This document shows positions 31,870-43,514 of a DNA stretch of 64,000 bases, piece by piece. Position numbers and translations under genes: made by a program. Numbering within the stretch: the first letter of the stretch is position 1; every line of letters starts with the position of its first letter. The notes under the pieces are model-generated. The model worked only from the letters and a program-made list of their open reading frames with translations. It was not told where the DNA came from and searched no databases. The stretch is from Orthosia cruda (Eukaryota > Arthropoda > Insecta > Lepidoptera > Noctuidae). Location: contig OZ059852.1 of the NCBI GenBank assembly GCA_964057195.1, positions 12,823,233 to 12,887,232 on the forward strand. Reading direction: 5' to 3'.

Positions 31870-33005
31870 TTTATTTTTATTTACCTAAATACAAAATAAC
31901 TATTTTTGATAATTGTGTCAAGTTTTTATAATGTAATTTATTTAAAAAGTTTGTAACATCCTATTTTTTTTAAATCTTGCTAATTAATAATTGATCTAAA
32001 TTAACATATTTTTTATAACTCAACCCATACCACAGTTTTCGACGACCCCTATTATCTTTTTTATCGTAATATAAGCCTTTAAAATCATAATATTAATTTT
32101 AATCTGCGAATAATCGACCAATTTCCAACAATTATAAATTAGGCTCGTTGACAAGAGATTAACATTGAAAATGGTTCTCAGAAACCCAAAACTGCTGTAA
32201 CATGTGGTTAATTCGAGATTTTTCTGAAATGTGACAAATTGTTAAACGCTTGTCACAGTTGGGTGTTGAGAAACTGAAAGTAGAATTAACAGGCGATTAA
32301 TCGTCGATTACGTTAACAGCCCAATAATTGAGACGTGGGAAACTGGCAGTAAAGGTGCCTAGGTAACCGTTTACCTAGTTTTTCGACAATTTCTTGCTGC
32401 TATTGTATAGCCGTCAAATTACCAACTATATAGCTCAATACAGTGCAACAATTGCTGCAATCTTGCAGTGTAGCCCGGCGATATTGCCAAGATATTTCAT
32501 AGTTGCCGCATGTATTCAATGTCTAGCCGGCTAGATTGTAAATGATTTACCCCGCTTTGACTTTACTGCAATATTGCCGTATATCGTCTTTGCTCTGATA
32601 TATAGGTGCATCTCTTTTCCATCGCTGCCTGATAAGTGAAGTTGTTTTGTACCCGTTATTGATTTTATTCTGTTCGCCACGGCCGAGTGCTCAAGCGAAA
32701 CGATTTTGTTCTTTATTAACGAAATCCATGTACGTCCTGAATTAAGGGATGTAGAAGCTAGTGCGTATAAAGATCGTAATTTTAGGAAGAATGGGCCGTA
32801 ATTGCCGCGAAGTTTCATGTAACGACCGAAGAGGCATACATAAAAATCGTCATTAACTGCTGAGATCTAGCCGCAATTATTGCTCTGCGTGTAACAGCAA
32901 TATTCCTCAGCAACCCAGTTGCACTATCTTGCTGGACAACATCCGACAATTGATCAACAAAATTGCCGACTAAATGCAATTTTTGTAGCCCGTTTACAGG
33001 CCTCT
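31870..33005. other. Unassigned repeat-like region
   Basis: GTTTCTGAGAACC- and GAGTTTCTCAAC-type motifs at 31065-31165 and 32165-32280 recur in inverted order around the 5S-like cluster, suggesting a larger foldback unit. Two minus frames (32531-32818 and 32815-33060) have no known domain, and the second runs into the MITE. Confidence 0.35.
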
Positions 33006-33183
33006 TACCCTCAGTTTCCCACCTTAAAATTATCGGAGAATTAATGTGACAAATTGTCAAGCACGCGTTATCTGCTGTGATTGGTTGAATGAATTTTCAA
33101 CAGCCAATCGCAGAAGATAACGCGTGTTTGACAATTTGTCACATTAATTCTCCGATAATTTTAAGGTGGGAAACTGAGGGTTA
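33006..33183. mobile_element. Palindromic MITE, full-length
   Basis: CCCTCAGTTTCCCACCTTAA ... and its mirror TTAAGGTGGGAAACTGAGGG form arms of about 85 bases with little or no loop, matching over GAATTAATGTGACAAATTG and TTGACAATTTGTCACATTAA. Similar to the decayed copy at 1925-2045. Superfamily not determined. Confidence 0.85.
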
Positions 33184-33437
33184 GGTTAGTTAGTTAATTT
33201 AATGTACAAATTTCAATGCACTTTCTTGAACTGTTGAAGTTAAATTCTTCCTACCCCTGACGCGTCGTTCGCACACCATGTATGCGTAAGCTATTTTTTT
33301 TCTATTGTCTCTGTAATTAGACGCTCAATGGGTAAGGTCGAAAATGTACTCACGTTTCTCCAAGACACTCACCGACACTGATACTCGACGTCTCACGCCG
33401 CACTTACGGCGCCCTCTGGTGGCCACTCTGCGAACTC
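33184..33437. other. Spacer before the large LTR element
   Basis: No gene recognised. Its last bases, GCGAACTC, adjoin the CTCT target duplication of the LTR element. Confidence 0.4.
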
Positions 33438-33441
33438 CTCT

Positions 33442-34387
33442 TGTAAGATAACTTTTTCTTACTCACCAGCCAGCTCAGGGGTAGATATTCTGGATGAGAC
33501 AATTGCAGGGATGATTTCGCATGAGGGTCGACAGAAGTAAAAGTCTTTATATTTGGTCAACTATTTTATTAATACACAGGCATCACTACTGCATCACAAT
33601 TTTAAAGGTATCTCACTTACTTGTGGATGGTATATAAACTACCCTTTAATTAAACTTAGCATCAGATGTATGATATAACAAACCAGCATCGTTCCTTTTG
33701 TTGCCGATTGCATCACGTATCTCACCAGCCGAAGTATCATGGGTGTCCGGAGCCTGTTGTTGAATGCTGTGTAGCTGTTCTTAATACATGTCGTTGACCA
33801 AGTTTATTCTATATTATTATTGTTAAATTAATCCTAAGAAGCCCTGTCGATGGGAGAAAATGCGGTATTAGCATCATACAAGCACATGTCTCACAAGCAT
33901 GAAAATATAGTTTAATTCCACGAATACTCACAGCGCTTGCTGGCACATAATAATTTTAAATTTAGGGCTGTTTCCCTGTCTCCTGCGAGTCATTTTAATT
34001 ACTTATTCTCTTTTTCACCAGAATCTTATTTTTTTACTTGTTCGGTATCCATTCGTAATGAAAAAGAAATGTCACTCTCGTCGGCCATAGACATTGAGAA
34101 TTTTATTGACCCATAGAGATGTCATGTCTATATTTTCTTTAAGTAATTATGTATACTAGACATTAATAGGCTAGACATGTAGGAGATTGTGTGCTTGTTG
34201 AATTATATTAATACACACAATATCTAACAGATTTAGTAAAGAATTTATAATAATTCCGCCCCGACCTTAACGCCATCTAGTACCAAAGTCGTGAATCTCT
34301 TACTAGCTTTCTCTCATAATTGTAATTGCTTCTAGTGCAACTCTGCCAGATGTCGCTGTAAGTCGTTACGGAAATATATTTGTTACA
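33442..34387 (-). repeat. Large element LTR, left
   Basis: TGTAAGATAAC...AAATATATTTGTTACA, 946 bp. It differs from the right LTR by a few substitutions and small indels, for example CTTTAATTAAAC against CTTTAAAC, so the insertion is older than the two copia elements. Confidence 0.9.
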
Positions 34388-35197
34388 GTACATCTCACCC
34401 CGGTTAAAAAAAATTGAATTACAATTTTTTTTTTAATTTACCATATTTCCATGCATATTGTGAATCTAGCTTGCTCCCTAACAGAAATTGAGGCAGTCCA
34501 AGAAAATCTAATTCATATGAGAACTACCTACATTAAGTTATATAAAAAAAAAAAAAAACTATAGTTTAAAAAAATAAAGTTCAAAACTTATTTCTCAAGA
34601 TTTTAAGTTTCTAATTATGTACATAATGTACTAAATATTAGAACATTAGTAATAGTCCAATAACTAGCAGATAAAAACTTTGATTGTTCTCATCTAAGAC
34701 TAATACGACATACTCAGTGATTGTCCCAAAACAGACAGCAATGAAAAGCATTCATATATCAGAACACAATCGCCAAGTAGCCAGTTTAAATGCTAGTTAT
34801 GCCATTAACTAATTTTATTTAAGTTAATGTTTGATTCATCAAACATTTAAGTATGTTAAATGTTTAAGAGTCAGGTTATACTCAAAAGAGATTTAACCTT
34901 TTATTAATTTTAAGTTTAGACCAATAACTGATCAAGTTAAGTTTTACAAACAACAGAAACACTGCTTTTTTAAATCGGCAAGTGTTATAAGTATCAAGTT
35001 GTTCAAATGTATATAAGTAAATGTAGACAAGTACTAAATCAAGTTAAGATTCGCAACAGAAAGTAACATTGCCTTTTAAATCAGCAAATGTTCCATTAAG
35101 TACCCATCCATTGTATAGATATAGGATAATACCTAGATCAAGTTAAGATTCGCAACGAAAAGTAAACCCGCCTTTTTAAATCAGCAAGGGTTACAGT
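34388..35197 (-). other. Large element interior, left part
   Basis: AT-rich with no ORF. From about 34930 a unit of roughly 100 bases repeats: AAATCAAGTTAAGATTCGCA (35037 and, with changes, 34930 and 35130) followed by CCTTTTTAAATCAGCAA-like text. The third unit is cut by copia 2. Confidence 0.7.
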
Positions 35198-35414
35198 TCT
35201 TATAATATACGCTTTTTAGTAGCGGGTAGGAGGAACGCAGTTGTGGAAGCAAAGTAAACAGTTTAAAAGGTACAACGAAGTTTATGAATTAACTATTTCA
35301 ACATATTACATCGGACACATTTTCTTTGACAACACTGTTATTTTTGAAGTCACTATGGTAACAGACAATTACCTTCTCCATGGAGCTAAGGGTCCAAGGA
35401 GTCCGCATTTAACA
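35198..35414 (-). repeat. Copia 2 3' LTR
   Basis: On minus TGTTAAATGCGGACTCC...AGCGTATATTATAAGA. Identical to 39513-39729. Confidence 0.95.
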
Positions 35415-35421
35415 CTTTCCC

Positions 35422-38400
35422 TTAATTGCCTGTTTGACATATACCTAGTCTAGTACATGTCCTTTGGTGGGTGGGCTTTGGCACAGCCTTGGTCAAAAAA
35501 TCAGCCAGTTGCTCATTTGAGCTTACTTTCTTGACCACTATGTCCCCCTCTTCAACGATTTCTCTTATGAAGAAATGTCTTATCCTTATGTGTTTTGTTC
35601 TCTTGTGGAACTCAGGGTTGTGTGCCAGGCGTATGGCAGCTTCGTTGTCAACATGTAGTACTGGTACTTCTCTTAATTCAGTCAGATCATTAAAGATCCT
35701 ACTGAGCCATACTAATTCTCTGGTAGCTTCACTGGCTGCGACAATTTCCGCTTCGGTCGTTGATATGGCGACTGAGGCTTGTCTTTGACTAAGCCATGAT
35801 ACAATGCCACCAGAATAGCAGCATACCACTCCTGTAGTTTAACGTCCACTCAGTTGACAACCGCCGTGGTCAGCGTCACTATAGCCTTCCAAAAGGCCAC
35901 ATTCATGGTTGGCCTTGTACTTTATTCCAAAGGAACAAGTGCCTTTAATGTAGCGCATAATTCTTTTTACTAGAAGACAATCTTCTTTAGTTGGCGACTC
36001 TAGTTTCCGGGATGCAATTCCGACAGCATATGCAATATCTGGGCGAGTTCCGGTCATCAGATATGCGAGGGACCCAACAGCTTCACGATATGGGAAGTGT
36101 GCCTCTATTGCATCAACTTTCCCTGATTGAGCAGTATTATCTATAGGCGTCCCAATTGAATTGCAGTTGCCCATTCCGAATCGGTCCAGGACCTTCTTGG
36201 CATAGGCTTCTTGTTTGATGAAGATAGACCCATCTGTTTCTCTGACTATTTCTAAGCCTAGGTAGTAAGATGCAGGTTTCGTCGTAATTTTCAGTCTTAT
36301 CTTCAAATCATTAAGAAAGCTGTTGGCAAGGTCCTCATCAGTAGCAGCTATCAAACCGTCATCAACATAAAGGGTGATGAGTAGCTTTTTGCCATTAACT
36401 TGCTTGGTATACAGACAGCAGTCGGATTCACTTTGTTTAAAGTCCATATCCAGCAGAATTTGTTCAAAGCAAGAATTCCAACATCTTGGGGCTTGTTTTA
36501 GACCGTACAGGCTTCGGTTTAGCTTTAAAACATTTGACGAACCATCAGTGTAGCCATCCGGTTGATGTACATAAATCTCTTCTTGAAGTTTGCCGTTTAA
36601 GAATGCAGTACACACATCAAACTGGACAAGATGTAGATTCTCTTGCGTGCTTACACTTAGTAAGGCTCTTATCGTTGCCATACGAGCAACCGGACTAAAA
36701 ATCTGTTCATAGTCGATGCCTTTTCGTTGTTTAAAGCCTTTTACGACAAGTCGGGCTTTATATTTATCGATAGAGCCGTCAGGTTTCCTTTTAATGCGTA
36801 GGACCCATTTGCAGGGCAGTGCCTTCCTGCCTTCGGGCAACGGGCATGGCGTCCAGACGTTTAGGTCTCTTAGTGAATTAATCTCACTCTCCATTGCTTT
36901 GCGCCATTCTTCGCTATCCTCTCTCAAAATGGCTTCTTTGTAGGTTTCTGGGAATCTCTCATTGGTTACCGAACACACAAAGTCCTCGTATCTTTTGGGT
37001 CTCGCGATTGTGGATCTCTCTCTAAGATTGTAGCGAGGTTCCTGTTCAGTTGGGGTACCATCAGAAGCTGGAGGCTCAGTGATCTCTAGCTCTCCTTCGT
37101 CGCAAGGCTCAGTGATCTCTAGCTCTCCTCCGTCACTAGCGTCGAGGAAGACTTCGTCTGGGACCAGAACTTGGTCATCCACTCTATCTCCCTCTTGAGC
37201 AAGTTCCTGGTTTTCGGCATCAGGCACAGGGTCAGGGTTGCTTCTGTCATCGCTCTCGGCTCCCTCTGACCGTAAGGGCACGCTAATGTTGATTTTAAAT
37301 TCTACATCGGTCTGGAATGAGATATCTCTCGACTTCAGTGTCTCTCTTCCGTTCCAGATCCGGTAGCCATCGTCGCCTTCATAGCCTATGAGCCTGCCTT
37401 TGATGGCTTTCTTGCTCATTTTCTTGCGCTTTTGTTTTGGTACATGGGCATAGCATTCACTTCCGATTATCTTTAAATGACTTATTTTGGGTTGCTTACC
37501 GTGCCACAACTCGAAAGGAACTTTCGATTCTACTCGAGTAGGCCCTGTTCTATTAAGTACGTAAGCAGCTGTGTTTATGAGCTCTGCCCAAAGTTTTTGA
37601 GGCATTTCTCCTCTAGCATAAAGCATGGATCTCGCAGCTTCGACAAGCGTTCGGTTTTCTCGCTCACTACAGCCGTTCTGCTCCGGCGTGTAAGGCATTG
37701 TCAGCCTATGCTGAATACCGTGTCCTTGCAGTATTTTCCGGACGTCCTTGTTATCAAACTCACCACCGTTGTCACTCAGTAAGGTTTTGACAATGTGCCC
37801 AGCGTTCTTAGCTTCTTGGAGCATCTGTGTAAGTTTGCCTTTTACTTCTGACTTATGCTTTATGAAGTAAACAAAGCGGTAGCTTGAGTAATCGTCTTTA
37901 AACAATACAAAATACTTATACTTCGAGATACTTTCAGTGAAGGGGCCACAAACGTCAGTGTGTATCAATTCTCCACATGCTGAGGCTCTTTCCCTAGTTC
38001 CAAAGGGTTTTCGGTGAGCCTTTCCATAAATACAGCCTTCGCATTTCACTTTATCTGGACGTAACTCGATGCCTAGCTCGCGTTTAGCTATGCGAATGAC
38101 GTGGTTCTTATCTTGGTGTGCGAAGCGCTCATGATATAGCTGCAGCATGTTCGTACCATTGATGGCATTGACCACTATTGATTTTTGCTTCGTGGGCATA
38201 ACCGCCTTCATTTCTAGTTTATAGAGTCCGCCAAAGGGTACTCTCTTGCCAACAATTCTAGTAGTGCCATCAATGTCGAGCTTGCACTGTCTAGTCGTTG
38301 ATGTGAATAGGCTATTTTGCATCCTATCTTGCGCTGCCAACGGTGAGAACAGATTTTTGGTCAGATTTGGTACGAGCCACACATCGTTAAGTGTTATCTT

Positions 38401-39483
38401 CTCCCTTATATTATTAACATTTGTTTCTACCACCACAGCGCCTTTTCCTACGGCAGGAATTGTGCTTCCGTCAGCTGTTATTACTGTGTGGTCTAGATCA
38501 AATTCTTGAAAATCGCTGAAGAAGTCGCTCCTTACTGCGATGTGGGTTGTTGCCCCGTTATCGACAAACCAGTTCTCTCGGTCTTGAGCTTGTCCTGTAG
38601 TGCATGCGTTTACCATTAGCGATATGTGTTGCACCTGCTTGGACTTTGAGCCTGTTCCTGATATGCCTTGAGTAGATTTTGGTGGCCTCCCATCTCTAAT
38701 CCACTTCTTGCAATTGCGCACTCTGTGTCCTTTCCTAGAACAGTAGTTGCAAATCAGTTGCTCTTTGTCCTTGTCATGCTTGGTAGGTCGCTCATTGGGT
38801 GTTGCCACTAGCGCTTCCTGTTTGGGAATCTCTTGGCTGCCCAGATCTCTTTCGAATGCACAGAGGTGAGTCGTCAGACTGTCTATGGTCTTCTCCGTCT
38901 GCTTTAGCATGAGCCAGCTTGACTTGAAGTTGAGGTACCTTTCATCCAACGTATCTAACACCTTGCATATGAGAAACATCTCGGGAAGTTTAGCAGTAGC
39001 GTCAATCTTCGAGACTTCGGCCTTCAACTCATTCCAGAGATTCTTTAACTTGGCCATGTGAGTGGGTATGTCATCCACTTTATCGTGCTTCAGTCCAAAG
39101 AACTCTAGACATATGTTATATGCTCTATCTTCCGTTAGCCCGTCAAATAATCTGTGCAATTCTTGCCAGACTTCGCGTGCAGTCTTGTATCTCATTACTT
39201 TCTTCAGTGTGTCTTCCGACATGTTAGTGGTTAGCATCAGAAGAGCGCCAGTTTCGGCCTTCTTATACTTGGCTAGAGCCGAACTATAAGTGCTGACAGC
39301 GGCGTCACCTTCAGATTGATCAACTGGTATTGGTTCTTTCAATTTGCCTTCGACGGCTGCCATCGCATTCTCCGTTCCATCCAGCATAATCGAAATTTTG
39401 TATTTCCATGTTTGCCAGTTCTCTTTACCAATTAACTTGCCGATATCGATTTTAGTTGTGTAATCCATTTCGTGACGTGACAC
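35422..39483 (-). pseudogene. Copia 2 Gag-Pol polyprotein, one in-frame stop
   Basis: ATG at 39483. Gag with IDIGKLIGKENWQTWKYKI; zinc knuckle CNYCSRKGHRVRNC; protease WFVDNGATTHIA; integrase HERFAHQDKNH...CEGCIYGKAH, HTDVCGPF, LLSDNGGEFDN; reverse transcriptase FDVCTAFLNGKLQEEIYV and YVDD (36358-36369); RNase H GYSDADHGG and STTEAEIVAASEA; end QRTCTRLGICQTGN. A TAA at 35839-35841 follows DADHGGCQLSGR; the frame then continues TTGVVCCYSGG without shift to a stop at 35422. The first part is 1214 residues, the second about 138. Apart from this codon the polyprotein (roughly 1350 residues) looks intact. Confidence 0.92.
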
Positions 39484-39512
39484 TTTTTCCGTTTAATCGC
39501 GGGTCGATAACC

Positions 39513-39729
39513 TCTTATAATATACGCTTTTTAGTAGCGGGTAGGAGGAACGCAGTTGTGGAAGCAAAGTAAACAGTTTAAAAGGTACAACGAAGTTTAT
39601 GAATTAACTATTTCAACATATTACATCGGACACATTTTCTTTGACAACACTGTTATTTTTGAAGTCACTATGGTAACAGACAATTACCTTCTCCATGGAG
39701 CTAAGGGTCCAAGGAGTCCGCATTTAACA
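39513..39729 (-). repeat. Copia 2 5' LTR
   Basis: Identical to 35198-35414, so the insertion is young. Next to the Gag start by about 30 bases, which hold the presumed primer site. Confidence 0.95.
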
Positions 39730-41376
39730 ACAGTGAGCACCTATCCGTTGTATAGATGTAGGTAAATGTCTACTTTAGTTAATTTTATAATTCAGAATAC
39801 TACGAAGTTTTTGCATCATTGTGTTTCCTTTCATCCATCCATATACATACCCAGTTATCAATGCGCTAACTTAGAAAAAAAATCCTTATAACCTACCAGC
39901 ATGCAAATACTTTAACACAACAATGATTTTAACTAGAGAATCTTCATATTTTACATTAATGTATTTAAATCAATTGAGGACCATTGTTAACATGGACACT
40001 TATAGGCTTTCTGTGTACAAGAAACACTATTCACGATAGCATTGTTTGTTGTAATCCTTATAGGAAACAACATAACATATCTACCATAGTGAACTGAGTA
40101 TAATAAATACCACATTGTGTTTCTTTTAGTTGCCACAGGAAAAAAAAGACCTAATAAGTTTAAGTATTGTTCACATGTACAAATTTAGGTAATGTTGTGT
40201 ACAAGAAACACTAGTAATTCAATCAAAGTACTGCTTGTTGCATTCCGTATAGGAAGAAATCAACATAACAATTAGAATATACTATAAAATTGTGCTTCTT
40301 CTAGTTGACACAGTAAAAACATCCTAATAAGTCACTACTAATTATTTATTTTAAGTTTGGGCGCCAGTGGGATCATAATTAAATAGTTATTATAGATGTC
40401 CCACTTTTTCTTTTGGCATTTTATCTTCCAAAAGAATTTTGCAATTAAGTTATATTTATTTTTAGTATAAATAATTAAGTATGAAAATAATTATTAGAGA
40501 AATTCTCATTAAGTAATGTTTAAAGCGAGCTACAATACATATAATTGTAAAAGTACCTCCTGAATTTACTCTTTATTTAAATGAACAGCTCAGCAACAGG
40601 TTTCCGAACACCAGTGTACCTCATCAGATAACAACATATGTGCGGGATAATCCATCTCCTTGATGCTTCCACTATGATTCAACTACACAGGGAACGATAC
40701 TGCTTGCGGACCACATCTCCAGTTGCTTTATGATCTGTTGAAATATAATAACATTTAAGTATATGAACCAATTCTTCTTTATGAAGATAGTCAAATAAAA
40801 TTGCTATGAGCATGTTGAACAAAAACACTTTTTGTTCTAAATATTCAAAACTAATTATCAGTTAAACAAAACATTCACTGGTGGAAAGGTATATAGTTTT
40901 AATAAAACATGTGACTATAACCCCACTTTAAAATTTATATATAATGTGAAAGTTTTGTTTTTTTAGTATGAAGTAATGCTTTATGCATGTTGAACAAAAC
41001 AATTGTTTGTTCCATTTATATATTTAAACCTAATTAACAGTTACAATAACCATGTTAAATTAGAGTGTTTTATATTCAGTTTAACAAAACATTTATCAGT
41101 GAAACGGTTTATAGTTTTTAAATAAAACATGTGACTATAACCGCACTTTTAAATTTTATATAAAGTTAATGTTTTGTTATTTTAAGTTTTTAAATTTAGC
41201 AATCATGAAGTTAACCTATAGTTTGGTTAAGCTCTCAAGTATTTAAGTTATAACTACTAGACACAAAACAAGTAATCAAGTATTACAATCAAACTACATG
41301 CGACACATTGGTCGTACAAATTGCAAGTTTGTCAAGTACTTCTATCAAGCTTCATGCGACACGTTGGGCGTACAAT
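39730..41376 (-). other. Large element interior, right part
   Basis: No ORF of note. Successive tandem duplications: about 180 bases at 40010-40160 and 40195-40340 (both GTGTACAAGAAACACTA), about 200 bases at 40860-40990 and 41085-41180 (both AAAACATGTGACTATAACC), and about 65 bases at 41297-41376 (CATGCGACAC.TTGG.CGTAC). GGGCGCCAGTGGGATC at 40358 is a further primer-site-like sequence on the minus strand but is 1 kb from the LTR. Confidence 0.7.
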
Positions 41377-41995
41377 TGTAAGATAACTTTTTCTTACTCA
41401 CCAGCCAGCTCAGGGGTAGATATTCTGGATGAGACAATTGCAGGGATGATTTCGCATGAGGGTCGACAGAAGTAAAAGTCTTTATATTTGGTCAACTATT
41501 TTATTAATACACAGGCATCACTACTGCATCACAATTTTAAAGGTATCTCACTTACTTGTGGATGGTATATAAACTACCCTTTAAACTTAGCATCAGATGT
41601 ATGATATAACAAACCAGCATCGTACCTTTTGTTGCCGATTGCATCACGTATCTCACCAGCCGAAGTATCATGGGTGTCCGGAGCCTGTTGTTGAATGCTG
41701 TGTAGCTGTTCTTAATACATGTCGTTGACCAAGTTTATTCTATATATTATTGTTAAATTAATCCTAAGAAGCCCTGTCGATGGGAGAAAATGCGGTATTA
41801 GCATCATACAAGCACATGTCTCACAAGCATGAAAATATAGTTTAATTCCACGAATACTCACAGCGCTTGCTGGCACATAATAATTTTAAATTTAGGGCTG
41901 TTTCCCTGTCTCCTGCGAGTCCATATAATAATAGTAGTCTATGTGCGAGTCATTTTAATTACTTATTCTCTTTTTCACCAGGATCTTATTTTTTT
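41377..41995 (-). repeat. Large element LTR, right, first part
   Basis: Matches 33442-34020 with a 29-base insertion near 41923-41951 that duplicates GCGAGT. Cut by the I-clade LINE in a T run. Confidence 0.85.
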
Positions 41996-42079
41996 TTTTT
42001 TTTTAGCAACTGAGCCGATGCCGACTATTCTGCCAGTGTCATGTAGAGACGACAGCACCAGTCTGGCGAAACTCCTATA

Positions 42080-43222
42080 CAAAATAACGATGTATGAAAC
42101 GTACGTCCTTTTTAATGGCGACTATAATCCGATATAATTACGAAGAACACTGAGAGCTCTGGGATTATATAGGCCTTGACTCTTCAACAAATAGACGGAT
42201 TACATTGACCGCCATTTTGACTGTCAGTCACTAGATTCCCTCTGGTCAGGCGTTTGACAGTTTGTTATGGTTTTCTAAAGTTATATTTTTGCGTTTATAT
42301 TGATTATAAGTGTATTAATAATCATTTTGTTGGAAGAAATTTGTTGTCCGTTTGTCATGGAGTGTTTCTAAAGAACAACATGAGAAAATAACACGCGAAA
42401 TATGTGGTTTAAAAACATGCCAGGTTGGTGATAACAAACGTGTTTTTATGGCTAAATTTCAATAAGATGAAGAACGGTAAGCATAATGAGTTATTTATTT
42501 CTATAAAGAACTCAATTCCAGTGCAATTTCTAAAGGTTTAGTGCATTTTATAAAAAAATAATGACCTAAACAAAACATTACATAGTGTTTACCTACTCAT
42601 CAACTTGGATTTATCGACATCGATATTTAGTTAAGGAAATGACAGGAGAAGCCTATGTTTTGCAGTGAACATCTATTATGCTGATGATGATAATGATTTT
42701 AACAACGTAACTGCGAGACAATAAGACACAATAGAAAATGTATTGTTTGTCGGTCACCTAGCAGTTAAGATGTTCCATGTCAGTATATTTCATGTATGTA
42801 TGATGCACGGCCTTACATTTATATATCATTTTTATGTTACAGATCCTTCAACATCGACCTCACAAACAGACACAATACTGGAAACGGATTCTTCTATTGC
42901 AAATTAGGGAACAGTGCAAGTTTCATTAAAATCGCGGTTTGTTTGCCCAAACTTACTAAATAAATAAATAGCATGGATAATTGTTTAATTCGTTGAATAA
43001 ATATGTATTAAACAATCTGAGTTTAATTTTTCTTTTATTTATTTATGACCTGAAATAAAATCGAATCCCAGATTCGCTTCTGTAGCCGATATCGATATCG
43101 ACAAATTTTCACTAGGCACCACAGTCCCATCACTAATAATGTCATTATGTTGGCAGTATGTATTACGCCGTGGTTTTGTTAGGTTGGTATTGATTTAGGG
43201 TGTACGTTTCATACATTTTGTC
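42080..43222. mobile_element. Nested non-autonomous DNA element with inverted ends
   Basis: ATGTATGAAACGTACGTCC (42090-42108) and, reversed, ATGTATGAAACGTACACCC (43200-43216) are near-identical inverted ends, both preceded by ACAAAAT-like sequence. The inside is not LINE-like. It has what looks like a small spliced gene remnant: ATGAAGAACG then GTAAGC (42467-42482), and TTTTATGTTACAG (42831-42842) before DPSTSTSQTDTILETDSSIAN and a stop, then AATAAA-type signals. Superfamily unknown. Confidence 0.55.
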
Positions 43223-43514
43223 TGATCCTGTTTTTTCTATGGCAGTCCCGTCTCTTAAACGTAGTGTTACATACTCTTTGGACAGCACAATGACGCGAGC
43301 CGTCGAATTGAGCTATTCTTTCGGTGTCATGTGGTAAACGTAGTGTTACATACTCTTTGTCATGTGGAGTCGACAGCACGGTGAGTCGAGCCGTCGAACT
43401 TTGTTTATTCTTCCAGTGTCATGTAGAGGCGACAGCGCGGTGAGATGAGCCGACGAACTTTGTGGTAGATAACAAAGATAGACATTGATAAAAAAAAAAA
43501 AAATGATGTCATTG

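Larger units (their letters stand above)
35193..39734 (-). mobile_element. Copia element 2, near-complete, target duplication ACAGT
   Basis: LTRs 35198-35414 and 39513-39729, 217 bp each and identical by eye, flanked by ACAGT (35193-35197 and 39730-39734). Minus orientation. The purine tract AAGGGAAAG directly precedes the 3' LTR on the minus strand. A possible primer site GGTTATCGACCCGCG follows the 5' LTR. It differs from copia 1 in LTR and protein sequence, so it is a distinct family. Confidence 0.95.

Noticed and set aside
32531..33060. Two adjacent minus ORFs as a split gene
   Set aside because: No domain was recognised, and the upstream one starts inside the palindromic MITE.
40350..40375. 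GGGCGCCAGTGGGATC as the primer site of the large LTR element
   Set aside because: It lies 1 kb inside the LTR border. The CGCCCAACGTG sequence directly beside the LTR is better placed.
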